From assembly GCF_020171285.1 (NCBI RefSeq), contig NZ_JAIUZI010000022.1, forward strand, positions 1 through 43,720: DNA of 43,720 bases, read 5' to 3'. Origin of the DNA: Seohaeicola saemankumensis. GTDB lineage: Bacteria; Pseudomonadota; Alphaproteobacteria; Rhodobacterales; Rhodobacteraceae. A program made the position numbers and the translations under genes. The notes beneath the pieces were generated by a model. That model ran no database searches, was not told the origin of the DNA, and was given only the letters and a program-made list of their open reading frames with translations. Below are positions 7,891 through 16,287 of this stretch, piece after piece; within the stretch, counting starts at the first letter, position 1, and each line of letters starts with the position of its first letter.

Positions 7891-8460
7891 ATGACCGATG
7901 CATCAGCTGACCCTGTTTCGCCCGATGATGGGCTGCCGGCATGGTTTCTTGGCCTGCGCGGTATCGTCGACCATGTGACGGCCACGCTGAACGTGGCCGG
8001 CACCTTGCTGATCGTGGCGGTCATGGTGCTGGTCAATGCCGATGTCATCGGGCGCGGGGTGTTCAATGCGCCGGTTTCGGGCGTGCCTGAAATGGTGTCG
8101 ATGTCGATCGTGGCCATCGTTTTCCTGCAGATCGCCCAGACGTTTCGCAAGGGGCGCCTGACCCGGACGGATGCGGTACCCGGCTTTGTTGCCGCGCGGG
8201 CGCCGCGACTGCGGCAGGCGATGGATGTGATATTTGCCGCCGCCGCTGCCGCCCTGGTCTGGCAGGTGTTTGCGGCCTCGTTGCCGCTGTTCAAAAAGGC
8301 CTGGGTGCGCAACACCTTCGAGGGCACGGTCGGCGATTTCACCGCCCCGGTCTGGCCGGTCAAGCTGATCATATTGATCGGCTGCGCCGCGCTGCTGGTG
8401 CAACTGGTTCTGTTCGGACTGGCGGCATTCCTCAGGCTGATCGGGAGCGCCCGCGCATGA
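7891..8460 (+). CDS. TRAP transporter small membrane subunit (DctQ family)
   Basis: 189 residues with four hydrophobic segments (about 30-50, 65-85, 110-130 and 155-180), the usual DctQ topology. I start at ATG 7891 because the frame upstream runs through the hairpin element; the nearest GGAGG (7871-7875) is rather far, so initiation may be weak. The motif NADVIGRGVFNAPVSGVPEM is typical of the family. It overlaps the large subunit by 4 bp (ATGA). It pairs with the DctM subunit to carry substrate delivered by the binding protein, driven by a sodium gradient as in characterised TRAP systems. Confidence 0.9.
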   Translation: MTDASADPVSPDDGLPAWFLGLRGIVDHVTATLNVAGTLLIVAVMVLVNADVIGRGVFNAPVSGVPEMVSMSIVAIVFLQIAQTFRKGRLTRTDAVPGFVAARAPRLRQAMDVIFAAAAAALVWQVFAASLPLFKKAWVRNTFEGTVGDFTAPVWPVKLIILIGCAALLVQLVLFGLAAFLRLIGSARA

Positions 8461-9764
8461 CGGCATTTGAAATCGGGCTGACCTCGTTTGGCGCCATGGT
8501 GGTCATGGTCTATCTCGGGTTCTGGGTGCCTTTCGCGCTCATGCTGTCGTCCTACGTGGGTGTCTGGATGATCAAGGGCTCGCCGGTTCTGGCGGGGAAA
8601 CTGCTGGCGCTGGCGGCGTCAGAGACCATTTCCAGCTATTTCTTCGGCGTCGTGCCTCTCTTTGTCCTGATGGGATACATCGTTTCGGTTACCGGCATGG
8701 GGCGGGATGCCTTTGACGTGGCCAACCACCTGTTCCGGCGGATGTCCGGCGGGCTGGGGATCGGCACCGTCGGCGCCAACGCCATCTTTGCCGCCATCAC
8801 CGGCATTTCCATTGCCTCGGCCGCCGTTTTCACCCGCATCGCGGTGCCCGAGATGATCCGGCACGGATACTCTCCCCGTTTCTCGGTCGGTGTCGTGGCC
8901 GGATCCTCGGTGCTGGGCATGCTGATCCCGCCGAGCCTGTTGCTGATCCTGTACGGCCTGTTGACCGAGCAATCGGTGGGCGACCTGTTTATCGCGGGTG
9001 TCATTCCCGGCGTGCTGCTGGCGCTGATTTTTGGCGGCGGCATCTGGCTGACTGCGCGGCTGCGCCCGCAGGCGCTGGGCGGCGCCCATGGCGCCGACGA
9101 TATCGTGCCGTTGTCGGGGCGGGAACTGGCCGCCAAGGGGTTGCCTATCGCGCTGCTGATCGGGCTGGTTCTTGGCGGCATCTATGGCGGGCTGTTCACC
9201 CCGATCGAGGCCGGCGCCGTGGGCTGTGCCGGGGCCATCGTGATCGGTCTGGCGCGCCGTTCGCTTGGCTGGCGGGATTTCTGGCAGGTGCTTACGGATA
9301 CCGGGCTGGTCACGGCCTCGATCAGCTTTCTCATCATCGCCGCGCAGATGTATTCGCGGATGCTGGCGCTGTCAGGTGTCCCGGCGGGGTTTGGCGAGTT
9401 CGTCGCCGCCGCGCAGATCGGATACTGGGGCGTGATCCTGGCCTATGTCGGGCTGGTGATCGTCATGGGCACGATCCTCGACAGTTCTTCCATCATGCTG
9501 ATCCTGGTGCCACTAATGCTGCCGGTTCTGGTCACGATGCAGGTTGATCTGATCTGGTTTGGCATAGTCACCATCATCGCCGTTGAGATCGGGCTGTTGA
9601 CGCCCCCCTTTGGCATCTCGGTCTTTGTCATCAAATCCGCGCTGGACGATCCGGCGATTTCGCTCGGCGACATCTTTCGCGGGGCGGCGCCCTTTGCACT
9701 GATGATGCTCGTGCTGCTGGCGCTCGTCCTGGCCTTCCCCATCCTTGCCACCGCTCTTGTCTGA
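8457..9764 (+). CDS. TRAP transporter large permease subunit (DctM family)
   Basis: 435 residues and about a dozen membrane segments. Family signatures are visible: PLFVLMGYIVSVTGMGRDAFD near the N-terminus, GISIASAAVFTRIAVPEMIRHGY, then VLGMLIPPSLLLILYGLLTEQSVGDLFIAG, and near the C-terminus LLTPPFGISVFV. It starts in an ATGA overlap with dctQ, so subunit stoichiometry is translationally coupled. It is the transport channel of the first TRAP system in the window and is only distantly similar to the second one at 41333-42637. Confidence 0.93.
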   Translation: MTAFEIGLTSFGAMVVMVYLGFWVPFALMLSSYVGVWMIKGSPVLAGKLLALAASETISSYFFGVVPLFVLMGYIVSVTGMGRDAFDVANHLFRRMSGGLGIGTVGANAIFAAITGISIASAAVFTRIAVPEMIRHGYSPRFSVGVVAGSSVLGMLIPPSLLLILYGLLTEQSVGDLFIAGVIPGVLLALIFGGGIWLTARLRPQALGGAHGADDIVPLSGRELAAKGLPIALLIGLVLGGIYGGLFTPIEAGAVGCAGAIVIGLARRSLGWRDFWQVLTDTGLVTASISFLIIAAQMYSRMLALSGVPAGFGEFVAAAQIGYWGVILAYVGLVIVMGTILDSSSIMLILVPLMLPVLVTMQVDLIWFGIVTIIAVEIGLLTPPFGISVFVIKSALDDPAISLGDIFRGAAPFALMMLVLLALVLAFPILATALV

Positions 9765-9782
9765 CGAAAGGAAACCTGTCCC

Positions 9783-10568
9783 ATGCCCCGCCGTTTTGTC
9801 GATCTGTCCGTCCCGCTGGAAACCGGGATCACCTCGGACCCGCCGGTGATGTTGCCGGAAATCGAATACCATACCCACGACATGACCGCCGAGCAGGTGA
9901 TGGCGTTTTTCCCGGGGCTGAAGAAAGAGGATCTGCCGGGCGGCGAAGGCTGGGCGGTCGAGCGGATGCAGATTTCGACCCATAACGGCACCCATCTGGA
10001 CGCGCCCTATCACCACCATTCGACGATGAACAACGGTGAACGCGCGATCACCATCGACGAGGTGCCGCTGGAGTGGTGTTTCAACCCCGGCGTCAAACTG
10101 GATTTCCGGCATTTCGACGATGGCTATATCGTCACCGCCGCCGATGTGGAGGCCGAGCTGGCCCGGATCGGTCATAGTCTGCAGCCGCTGGACATCGTGG
10201 TGGTGAACACCTCTGCCGGCGCGCGATACGGCGAGGCGGACTTTCTGATCAAAGGGTGCGGCATGGGCCGCGAGGCCACGCTGTACCTGACCGAGCGCGG
10301 CGTTCGGGTCACCGGGACGGACGCCTGGAGCTGGGATGCGCCCTTTGCCCTGACAGCCGAGAAATATGCGCAGACCCACGATGCCTCGATCATCTGGGAA
10401 GGGCATCGCGCCAGCATGGACATCGGCTATTGCCATATGGAAAAGCTGTCGAACCTCGACACCTTGCCCGCGACCGGGTTCACGATTTCCTGCTTTCCGT
10501 TCAAGATCAAGGGCGCCAGCGCCGGGTTCACCCGCGCGGTCGCCATTTTCGATGGAGAAGACGCATGA
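9783..10568 (+). CDS. Cyclase-family metal-dependent hydrolase
   Basis: 261 residues, cytoplasmic. The cyclase/kynurenine-formamidase signature H-x-G-T-H-x-D-x-P-x-H is intact: His67, His71, Asp73 and His77 in STHNGTHLDAPYHH. Start ATG 9783 follows AAAGGAAA. Family members hydrolyse cyclic amides, lactones or N-formyl groups. The gene lies 18 bp after dctM and overlaps the FAH gene by 4 bp, so it is part of the TRAP operon and probably opens or deacylates the imported compound. Kynurenine formamidase proper is less likely because no tryptophan-pathway genes are nearby. Confidence 0.85.
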   Translation: MPRRFVDLSVPLETGITSDPPVMLPEIEYHTHDMTAEQVMAFFPGLKKEDLPGGEGWAVERMQISTHNGTHLDAPYHHHSTMNNGERAITIDEVPLEWCFNPGVKLDFRHFDDGYIVTAADVEAELARIGHSLQPLDIVVVNTSAGARYGEADFLIKGCGMGREATLYLTERGVRVTGTDAWSWDAPFALTAEKYAQTHDASIIWEGHRASMDIGYCHMEKLSNLDTLPATGFTISCFPFKIKGASAGFTRAVAIFDGEDA

Positions 10569-11473
10569 AGCTGGCCACGGTCGAATATCAGGGGCGCAAC
10601 AGGGTGGTGGCGGAACTGCCCGGCGGCGGACTTCTGGATCTGGCGCAGGCGGCGGGGCCACAGACGACGGTTTTTGCCGACATGCTGACGATGATCGAGG
10701 GCGGTGATGCGGCGCTGGACCAGGCGCGCGCCCTGATCGCGGCGGCGGACAGCGCGGCCATTCTGCCCGCCGATCAAGTCAGTTTCCGCGCGCCGATCAT
10801 GCCCGTGCAATACCGAGACTGTCTGGTGTTCGAAGAGCATCTGTTCAATTGCCTGCGCGCCTTTGGGCAGGCCGAACCGCAGCTGCCGCCGGTCTGGTAC
10901 GACCAGCCGATCTATTACAAGGGCAACCGGCTGTCGTTCATCGGGCACGGGCAGGATGTGATCTGGCCCGGTTATGCCGAGCATCTGGATATCGAACTGG
11001 AGATGGCGGTCGTCATCGGCAAGAAAGGCCGCGACATCGCGGCGGATCGCGCCACCGAACATATCTTTGGCTACACGATCCTGAACGATGTCTCGGCACG
11101 CGACGCGCAGATGCGCGAAATGCCCGGACAACTGGGGCCCGCCAAGGGCAAGGATTTCGATACCGGCAATATCCTCGGGCCATTCATCCTGACCGCTGAC
11201 GAGGTCAGCCACCCGGTGGCTCTGAACATGGAGGCGCGGGTGAACGGCGAGCGCTGGGGCGGTGGCAACAGCGCCGCGATGCAGCATGATTTTGGCGCCA
11301 TTCTCGCGCATATCTCGGCCTCTGAAACGCTGTACCCGGGTGAGGTGATCGGCTCGGGGACCGTCGGCACCGGCTGCGGGTTGGAGATTGGTAAACGTCT
11401 GGCGCCGGGGGATCTGTTCGAACTGGAGATCGAAAAGATCGGCGTGCTGGCGAACCGAATCGTGCGGGCGTGA
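10565..11473 (+). CDS. Fumarylacetoacetate hydrolase (FAH)-family protein
   Basis: 302 residues. I start at ATG 10565, in an ATGA overlap with the cyclase gene; the frame is open further upstream but lies inside that gene. The FAH fold is evident from about residue 130: DIELEMAVVIGKKGRDI (metal-ligand glutamates), GYTILNDVSARD, KGKDFDTGNILGPF, and GEVIGSGTVGTGCGLE near the end. Members cleave C-C bonds of acylpyruvates or hydrate and decarboxylate oxo-acids from aromatic breakdown. Acting after the cyclase-family enzyme, it would process the ring-opened product. The exact substrate is unknown. Confidence 0.88.
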   Translation: MKLATVEYQGRNRVVAELPGGGLLDLAQAAGPQTTVFADMLTMIEGGDAALDQARALIAAADSAAILPADQVSFRAPIMPVQYRDCLVFEEHLFNCLRAFGQAEPQLPPVWYDQPIYYKGNRLSFIGHGQDVIWPGYAEHLDIELEMAVVIGKKGRDIAADRATEHIFGYTILNDVSARDAQMREMPGQLGPAKGKDFDTGNILGPFILTADEVSHPVALNMEARVNGERWGGGNSAAMQHDFGAILAHISASETLYPGEVIGSGTVGTGCGLEIGKRLAPGDLFELEIEKIGVLANRIVRA

Positions 11474-11474
11474 G

Positions 11475-11521
11475 GCCAAGAATTTTCGAAAATTCTTGGC
11501 AAAATTCTTTGAAGAATTTTG
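11475..11521. repeat. Paired palindromes, inverted copy of the 7811-7857 element
   Basis: A perfect 26-bp palindrome (11475-11500) is followed directly by a second stem pairing AAAATTCTT (11501-11509) with AAGAATTTT (11512-11520). The same two stems occur at 7811-7857 in opposite order, so the elements are inverted copies on either side of dctQ, dctM, the cyclase and FAH genes. Here it lies between FAH and OsmC genes and may act as a terminator-like or stabilising structure. Confidence 0.85.
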
Positions 11522-11550
11522 GCTGTGGCAATGAGCAAAGGGAGACGGGG

Positions 11551-12060
11551 ATGAGCGAACCGATCACGATGGACAATGCCCCGCCACGGGCAGTGGTGCA
11601 GTTCAACTGCACCGGGCGCGCGACCGGCAAGATGCGCAACGAGCTGGACGTTCGCATGGTACAGCCGATGGAGGAACGGTTCGAGCTGGCGACGGACGAG
11701 GGGCCGTTCCACGGGGGCGATGCCACCGCGCCGCCGCCGCTGGCGCTGTTCGTCGGCGGCCTGACCGGTTGTATCATGACCCAGATCCGCGCCTTTGCGA
11801 AACGGCTGGGCGTGCGGGTCAACGATCTGACTGTTGAAACGCGAGTGCAGTGGGATTGGGCGGCCAGGGACAGGGTCTATGAGACTGCGCCGAAATCGTT
11901 CGAAATCGACATCCTGATCGAAAGCGATGATCCGTTGGACCGCCAGCAGGCGCTGGTGCAGGCGGCCAAGCGGGGGTGTTTCATTGAACAGACGCTGGGC
12001 CGCGAAAACAAGATTACCCACCGTCTGAAAACGCCGCAGGGGTGGGTCGACGCCGACTGA
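11551..12060 (+). CDS. OsmC-family protein
   Basis: 169 residues, cytoplasmic. ATG 11551 is preceded by GGGAGAC at suitable spacing. The two redox cysteines of the OsmC/Ohr fold are in place: Cys74 in LFVGGLTGCIMTQIR and Cys143 in AAKRGCFIEQTLG. Such proteins reduce organic hydroperoxides or act on related thiols; several OsmC-like genes sit in catabolic operons without proven peroxidase roles. It follows the FAH gene after the palindrome element, co-directional, and is probably the last gene of the TRAP operon. It converges on the caspase-family gene with only 26 bp between stop codons. Confidence 0.85.
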   Translation: MSEPITMDNAPPRAVVQFNCTGRATGKMRNELDVRMVQPMEERFELATDEGPFHGGDATAPPPLALFVGGLTGCIMTQIRAFAKRLGVRVNDLTVETRVQWDWAARDRVYETAPKSFEIDILIESDDPLDRQQALVQAAKRGCFIEQTLGRENKITHRLKTPQGWVDAD

Positions 12061-12090
12061 CCGCGCGCCGGCGGTTCGGCTCGCGGTCAG
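12057..12090. terminator. Inverted repeat spanning two convergent stop codons
   Basis: CTGACCGCG (12057-12065) pairs perfectly with CGCGGTCAG (12082-12090). The left arm contains the OsmC TGA and the right arm contains the reverse-strand caspase TGA, so one hairpin serves both strands. There is no T-run, so termination is not certain. Confidence 0.45.
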
Positions 12091-14162
12091 TTCGCGGGTC
12101 GGGTGTCGAGATCGAACATTACGATGGCGGGGGCGGGGCCCGAGGGGCCGCCGCCGCCCAGTGGCGCCGCCGCGCGGGTGGTGACACCAAAACCGGCCTC
12201 GGCCAGACGGTCGGCGAACCCAACAGCGCCGCCTGCGGCGCGTGTCGGCGGCAGGTCCGGCTGTTCGAGAAAGCTCAGATCTTCTATCGCGGACTGCGGT
12301 TTTGCCGGGCTCAGGATCAGGACCACACGGTCACGGCCAAAGGCTTCGTCGGTGATGCGCAACAACCCCTGTTTCAGGCGGTCGCCGGGCTGCAACCGCC
12401 CCGCGAACATGTGCGTGATAGAGTAGTCGCTGCCGACGTACAGCACGTTGAGATCGACCGGCACGTCCTCTCGGTTGCGGGCCAGCACATGGATTTCGTC
12501 GTCCGGGATCAGCTGTGGGACCGGCAGCGTTTCCAGCGCCCGCAGGCGTGGCGCGTCGGGCGACCGGGTCTGCAGGTCGATCTGTACGTCGATATCGTCG
12601 CCGCCAAAGGCCCCACCCAGCTTCAGAAGGTTCTGCACCTTTGCAATGCGGTGCAGGGTGTCGGCCAGAACCTCGGCCAGTTCCAGGTCGCTCTTGTCGC
12701 CGGTGCCGATGGACGGGGTCACGGTGAACCCGGTTTCGGCCAGCACCCCGGTCGCAGGCAGCACCCAGATGGCGTCGGGCCGGTCGCTTGCGGGAAGAAC
12801 GGCAAGACGCAGATCGGCCTCGGCGCCGGGATCGGCAAAGCGCAGGCGCGGGCCGAAAAGATCCTCTTTGTCGCCGGTTTCAAGCGCGGCGGCCAGCTTG
12901 TCCGCCGGCGGCGATCCCGGTTCCGGAAGGGCCACGGTCAGGCTGAAATCCACCGACTGCGCCGTCTTGCGCAGGTAGGCGCCGCGCGGGATGTCCTGGG
13001 CCTCGGCGCCGGTCAATTCGGCGGAAAACGTATCTGCGAAATCCACGGTCAGGACCGAGAGAGCGGCGTCATCGGCATCGGCGGGCGAGGCGAGCAGCAG
13101 TAGCTCCTCGCCCTCGCTCAACCCATGCAGGCGACCGGCGGCAACCGAGATGATGCCGTCATCGGTACGCACCGGCCATTGCCGGGCCGCGTCGCCCGCC
13201 GCTCCGGCGCCGAATACGCGTGCATCCAGATCGCCTTCGAACATCGGTGTGGACCGTGCCAGGTTGCCGACAGCGTAGCGGCGCAGGATTTCCTGCCCCA
13301 GTTGGCGGTACGTGATGCCGGGGCGCTCGGCCAGGGTTTCGAACAGGGTAAAGGTGAACACCCCCTGCGACCGTCGCCCGGGCATGCCGCGCGGCAGACG
13401 TTTCTCTGGCGTGGTTTCATTGGTTTGCGCCGCGTAGAAGGCCACGAATCCACCGGCCTCGCCGCCGGTGTCTACCGGGCTTTCGGGGCGCGGCCGGCTA
13501 CCGGGGGTGGCGCGGCTGACCGGGGCCTCGAGCTTTTCAGCGGGGACGCCGAGGGCAGCGGCGTCCAGCTTGCGCAGACGCACATCGTCGTCGCCGGTCG
13601 GTGCCGCGCGGGTCACGGTGCCGGAATGGCAGCTGTCGAATACTGCCCAGACGTTGGCGCCCGTGGCGCGCAGGCTTGCAATCATCTGGCCGATCTCGTC
13701 ATCCACCAGAGCGTTCTGAACCACCCCGATACCATCGTCCCACGGGCCGATGTCCACAGGCAGAAAGAGCTCGTCCAGCCCGTCGAGTTCGGCGTCCTCG
13801 TCGATTGCCGGCGCTTGCGAGCCATGGCCCGAGAAGTGCAGGTACACGAAGTCGTCCGGTTGAAGCCGCGCCGCCAGATCCGCCATCGCCTGACGGATCG
13901 CGGCCAGTGTCGGTGCCGTGGCACCATCGACCCCGTCGGCCAGTACGATGATGTTTTCGTCGGCAAACGGGGCATGGGGGTTGCTGGTCAGAAAGCTGCG
14001 GACCAGATCCACGTCATTGGCGGGCCCCACCAGCCAATACCGTTCATCCAGGTTGGGATAGGTCGATGCGCCGATCAGCAGCGCATGGTTCTCGCGCGCG
14101 TGCACAAGTGTGGCACATAGGGTTGCTAGGGATAACGTGAGGACGCTGAGCAGGCTGCGCAT
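12087..14162 (-). CDS. Exported caspase-family (C14) protease, copy 1
   Basis: 691 residues. A signal peptide (1-22) is followed by a caspase-like p20 domain: HALLIGASTYPNL, then LVGPANDVDLVRSFL, catalytic His113 in YLHFSGHGSQ and Cys178 in AVFDSCHSGT. DEDAELDGLDELFLPVD matches the acidic loop of bacterial metacaspase-like enzymes. The remaining 400 residues are not recognisable beyond a C-terminal segment (DVPVDLNVLYVGSDYSITHMF) that resembles DUF4384-type domains and also occurs in the second caspase gene at 19835-21811. Cleavage after Arg or Lys would be expected for a metacaspase, but its specificity is unproven. The gene lies 30 bp downstream of the small PPC-like gene in one transcript. 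Export is unusual, since most caspase homologues are cytoplasmic. Confidence 0.88.
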   Translation of the reverse strand: MRSLLSVLTLSLATLCATLVHARENHALLIGASTYPNLDERYWLVGPANDVDLVRSFLTSNPHAPFADENIIVLADGVDGATAPTLAAIRQAMADLAARLQPDDFVYLHFSGHGSQAPAIDEDAELDGLDELFLPVDIGPWDDGIGVVQNALVDDEIGQMIASLRATGANVWAVFDSCHSGTVTRAAPTGDDDVRLRKLDAAALGVPAEKLEAPVSRATPGSRPRPESPVDTGGEAGGFVAFYAAQTNETTPEKRLPRGMPGRRSQGVFTFTLFETLAERPGITYRQLGQEILRRYAVGNLARSTPMFEGDLDARVFGAGAAGDAARQWPVRTDDGIISVAAGRLHGLSEGEELLLLASPADADDAALSVLTVDFADTFSAELTGAEAQDIPRGAYLRKTAQSVDFSLTVALPEPGSPPADKLAAALETGDKEDLFGPRLRFADPGAEADLRLAVLPASDRPDAIWVLPATGVLAETGFTVTPSIGTGDKSDLELAEVLADTLHRIAKVQNLLKLGGAFGGDDIDVQIDLQTRSPDAPRLRALETLPVPQLIPDDEIHVLARNREDVPVDLNVLYVGSDYSITHMFAGRLQPGDRLKQGLLRITDEAFGRDRVVLILSPAKPQSAIEDLSFLEQPDLPPTRAAGGAVGFADRLAEAGFGVTTRAAAPLGGGGPSGPAPAIVMFDLDTRPAN

Positions 14163-14192
14163 GGTCTCAAACCTCTGGCAAATGCAAAATAA

Positions 14193-14819
14193 TCAGTTGG
14201 TCATCAATGAATACTGGCCACCGCGCCGGCCCTGGTTTTCGACGACGATGGTAAAACGGCCGTCGGTTGCGGGGCGCCAGCCGCAGTAGGCGATGGCGCT
14301 GATGTCGGTGTCCGAGCAGACCAGACGCCCCTTGTCGTCACGCACCATCACGTTCAGATCGGTGCCAGATGCCCCTTCGACATAGATTTCGGCGTAATCG
14401 CCGCCGCTGAACGGAAGCTGTGGGTAGGTGTCGGTGCCGCCGGGCCGAATGGTGACAATCGAATAGACCGGCCCCGAGGAGACACCCTTGCTGCGTTCGG
14501 CAGCAATGTCATCGGCCAGACCGGACAACACCGGATCGCCGCTGATCTGCAGTCTTGCGGCGGCCAGCATATCCTGCCAGACCAGCACGGTGCCCGGTTC
14601 CGCTACGCCGCCCTCGGGCGCGCGCTCTATGGGGGACAGGTCGACCGATTTGCGCAGCCGTGCCGCGGTCAGCAGATACAGCGGATCGCCTGTTGCAAGG
14701 CCGATATCGAACAGCGCGCGGGCGGTCTGGACCTGTTTCAGCGGGGCCACGTCCGCAGCCAGCGCGCCGTTGGCGCATAACGCGAGGGCAAGGGCGCTGG
14801 CAGGTCGTCGAAATCTCAT
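14193..14819 (-). CDS. Small exported protein with PPC-like C-terminal domain, paralogue A
   Basis: 208 residues. ATG 14819 is preceded by GAGGAA and gives a signal peptide (1-22). Residues 25-110 are helical. Residues 120-208 look like a beta-sandwich of the pre-peptidase C-terminal type: YAEIYVEGASGTDLNVMVRDDKG, FTIVVENQG and a terminal YSLMTN. Cys168 and Cys179 (C-x10-C) probably form a disulphide. A paralogue with the same cysteine spacing and a near-identical ending is encoded at 27492-28199, beyond the far end of the cluster. It is the first gene of a reverse-strand operon with the caspase-family protease and may bind or localise that enzyme. Function unknown. Confidence 0.7.
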   Translation of the reverse strand: MRFRRPASALALALCANGALAADVAPLKQVQTARALFDIGLATGDPLYLLTAARLRKSVDLSPIERAPEGGVAEPGTVLVWQDMLAAARLQISGDPVLSGLADDIAAERSKGVSSGPVYSIVTIRPGGTDTYPQLPFSGGDYAEIYVEGASGTDLNVMVRDDKGRLVCSDTDISAIAYCGWRPATDGRFTIVVENQGRRGGQYSLMTN

Positions 14820-14994
14820 ACTGTTTTCCTCTTCCCCTCGGGTCGTGCTGGCAAGGATAGGTAGCGGATTGCCCTGCAAGCAAGCCCGAATCTGCGGGTG
14901 CGCCGTTTGTGACCGCCTTTGTCATGTGCGTGGCCTGCGTCCCCGTGATAGAAACCCGGTGTTTGCCAACACGTTGAGATTAGGGAGTTTGCCG
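14820..14994. promoter_or_regulatory. Divergent promoter region of the protease cluster
   Basis: This 175-bp gap separates the reverse-strand PPC/caspase operon from the forward-strand trypsin-kinase-patatin operon, so it must hold promoters for both. I see no clear sigma-70 pair and no long inverted repeat. A GTGTTTGCCAACAC imperfect palindrome at 14959-14972 (arms GTGTT and AACAC) is the best candidate operator for the adjacent response regulator. Confidence 0.4.
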
Positions 14995-16266
14995 GTGGTG
15001 TTGCGTGTTCTGATCGGATTGTGGTTCGTTCTGTGTTTACCCATGCCAGTCCTTGCCGATGGCCTCGTACGGGCGATGTCGGCGACGCTTGTGATCTATT
15101 CCGATGATGATGCCTCGGGTTTTCTCGGGTCTGGGTTCGTCTACGGGCCGCTGGGGCGATACGCGCTGACAAACGCCCATGTGGTGGGCGATGCCGACAG
15201 GGTGCGAGTTGCGTATCAGGGCGGTCACCGCGAAACGGCGAGTGTCGTCGCACGCGACGATGTCAGGGACATCGCCGTGTTGGCATTGACGCGGCGCGGG
15301 CAGGGGCTGACCGCGGCAACCGATGCGCCGGTACCCGGCCAACAGATCTTTGCGCTGGGGGCACCGCTGGGGCAGGGGTTCACGCTGACGCGGGGGATCG
15401 TTTCGGCGGCCCCGCGCCAGGTCGAAGCGCAGGTGCCTTTGCGGTTGATCCAGCATGACGCGGCCATCAATCCCGGCAGTTCCGGCGGCCCGTTGGTGGA
15501 CGGCCAAGGGCGGTTGATCGGGATGAACAGCCGGATCGCCGACGGGTCGCGGCTGTTTGTCGGGATTGGATACGCGATCGCCGCCACCGATCTGGACCGT
15601 CTGGTGCCGCAGATGCTGGACGGTCGGCTGCGCCCGGTTCCGGTGCTGGGGCTGGACGTGCGCCCGCTGGATGCACGCATTGCCCATGCGTTGAATGTCA
15701 CCGTGCAGGGGATATTGGTCGATGACGTGTCCATGGGCGGCCGGGCGGATCAGGCGGGGCTGCGGCCCGGCGATATCGTGCTGCGGGCCGGTGGCAGGGC
15801 GCTCGCCACGCCCGGCGATCTGGCCTTTGCCATCGAGGAGACCTCGGGCGCGGCCCGTTTCGACCTGCTTCGGGATGGCGTTGCGCTGTCGGTCGAGGTT
15901 CCGGTCATGCCCGATCCTTTCACCGACACCCCGCGTCCCGCGACCGAACCCGAACTAATGACACTGGGGGATCTTGGCCTGCAGGTTGATGGTACCGCGA
16001 TGATCACGGTTCTGGACCCCGGCGGAGCTGCCGCGCGTGGCGGGCTGGCCCGAGGCGACAGGATATTGCGGCTGAACGGGGCGGCGCTGTCTGTTCCGGT
16101 AGCCAATGCCGACCTGGCTGCAATCCGGGTGACCGGCGCTGTGGTGCTGCTTGTCGCCCGCGAGGACCGCCACCTGCATGTGATCCTCGACCCCGGGGCA
16201 GACAAAGGCCGCCGCAGGCCGGTCAGCGTCGGCAATAGTCTTGACTTGTCCGTCGCGCGATTCTGA
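14995..16266 (+). CDS. Exported trypsin-like serine protease with two PDZ domains (DegP/HtrA-like)
   Basis: 423 residues. The frame is open further upstream, but GTG 14995 has GGGAG 7 nt before it and gives a signal peptide ending near residue 21. The catalytic triad is visible: His62 in LTNAHVV, Asp92 in DVRDIAVL and Ser163 in NPGSSGGPL. PDZ domain 1 spans about 215-300 (GILVDDVSMGGRADQAGLRPGDIVL) and PDZ domain 2 about 320-405 (MITVLDPGGAAARGGLARGDRIL). The layout is HtrA-like, and the usual role is envelope stress protection or regulated proteolysis. It is the first gene ahead of a two-component system, so it may be part of a DegS/RseP-like signalling arrangement or simply a target of that regulator. 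Confidence 0.88.
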   Translation: MVLRVLIGLWFVLCLPMPVLADGLVRAMSATLVIYSDDDASGFLGSGFVYGPLGRYALTNAHVVGDADRVRVAYQGGHRETASVVARDDVRDIAVLALTRRGQGLTAATDAPVPGQQIFALGAPLGQGFTLTRGIVSAAPRQVEAQVPLRLIQHDAAINPGSSGGPLVDGQGRLIGMNSRIADGSRLFVGIGYAIAATDLDRLVPQMLDGRLRPVPVLGLDVRPLDARIAHALNVTVQGILVDDVSMGGRADQAGLRPGDIVLRAGGRALATPGDLAFAIEETSGAARFDLLRDGVALSVEVPVMPDPFTDTPRPATEPELMTLGDLGLQVDGTAMITVLDPGGAAARGGLARGDRILRLNGAALSVPVANADLAAIRVTGAVVLLVAREDRHLHVILDPGADKGRRRPVSVGNSLDLSVARF

Positions 16267-16287
16267 ACTTGGCAAACCGGAGGATCC

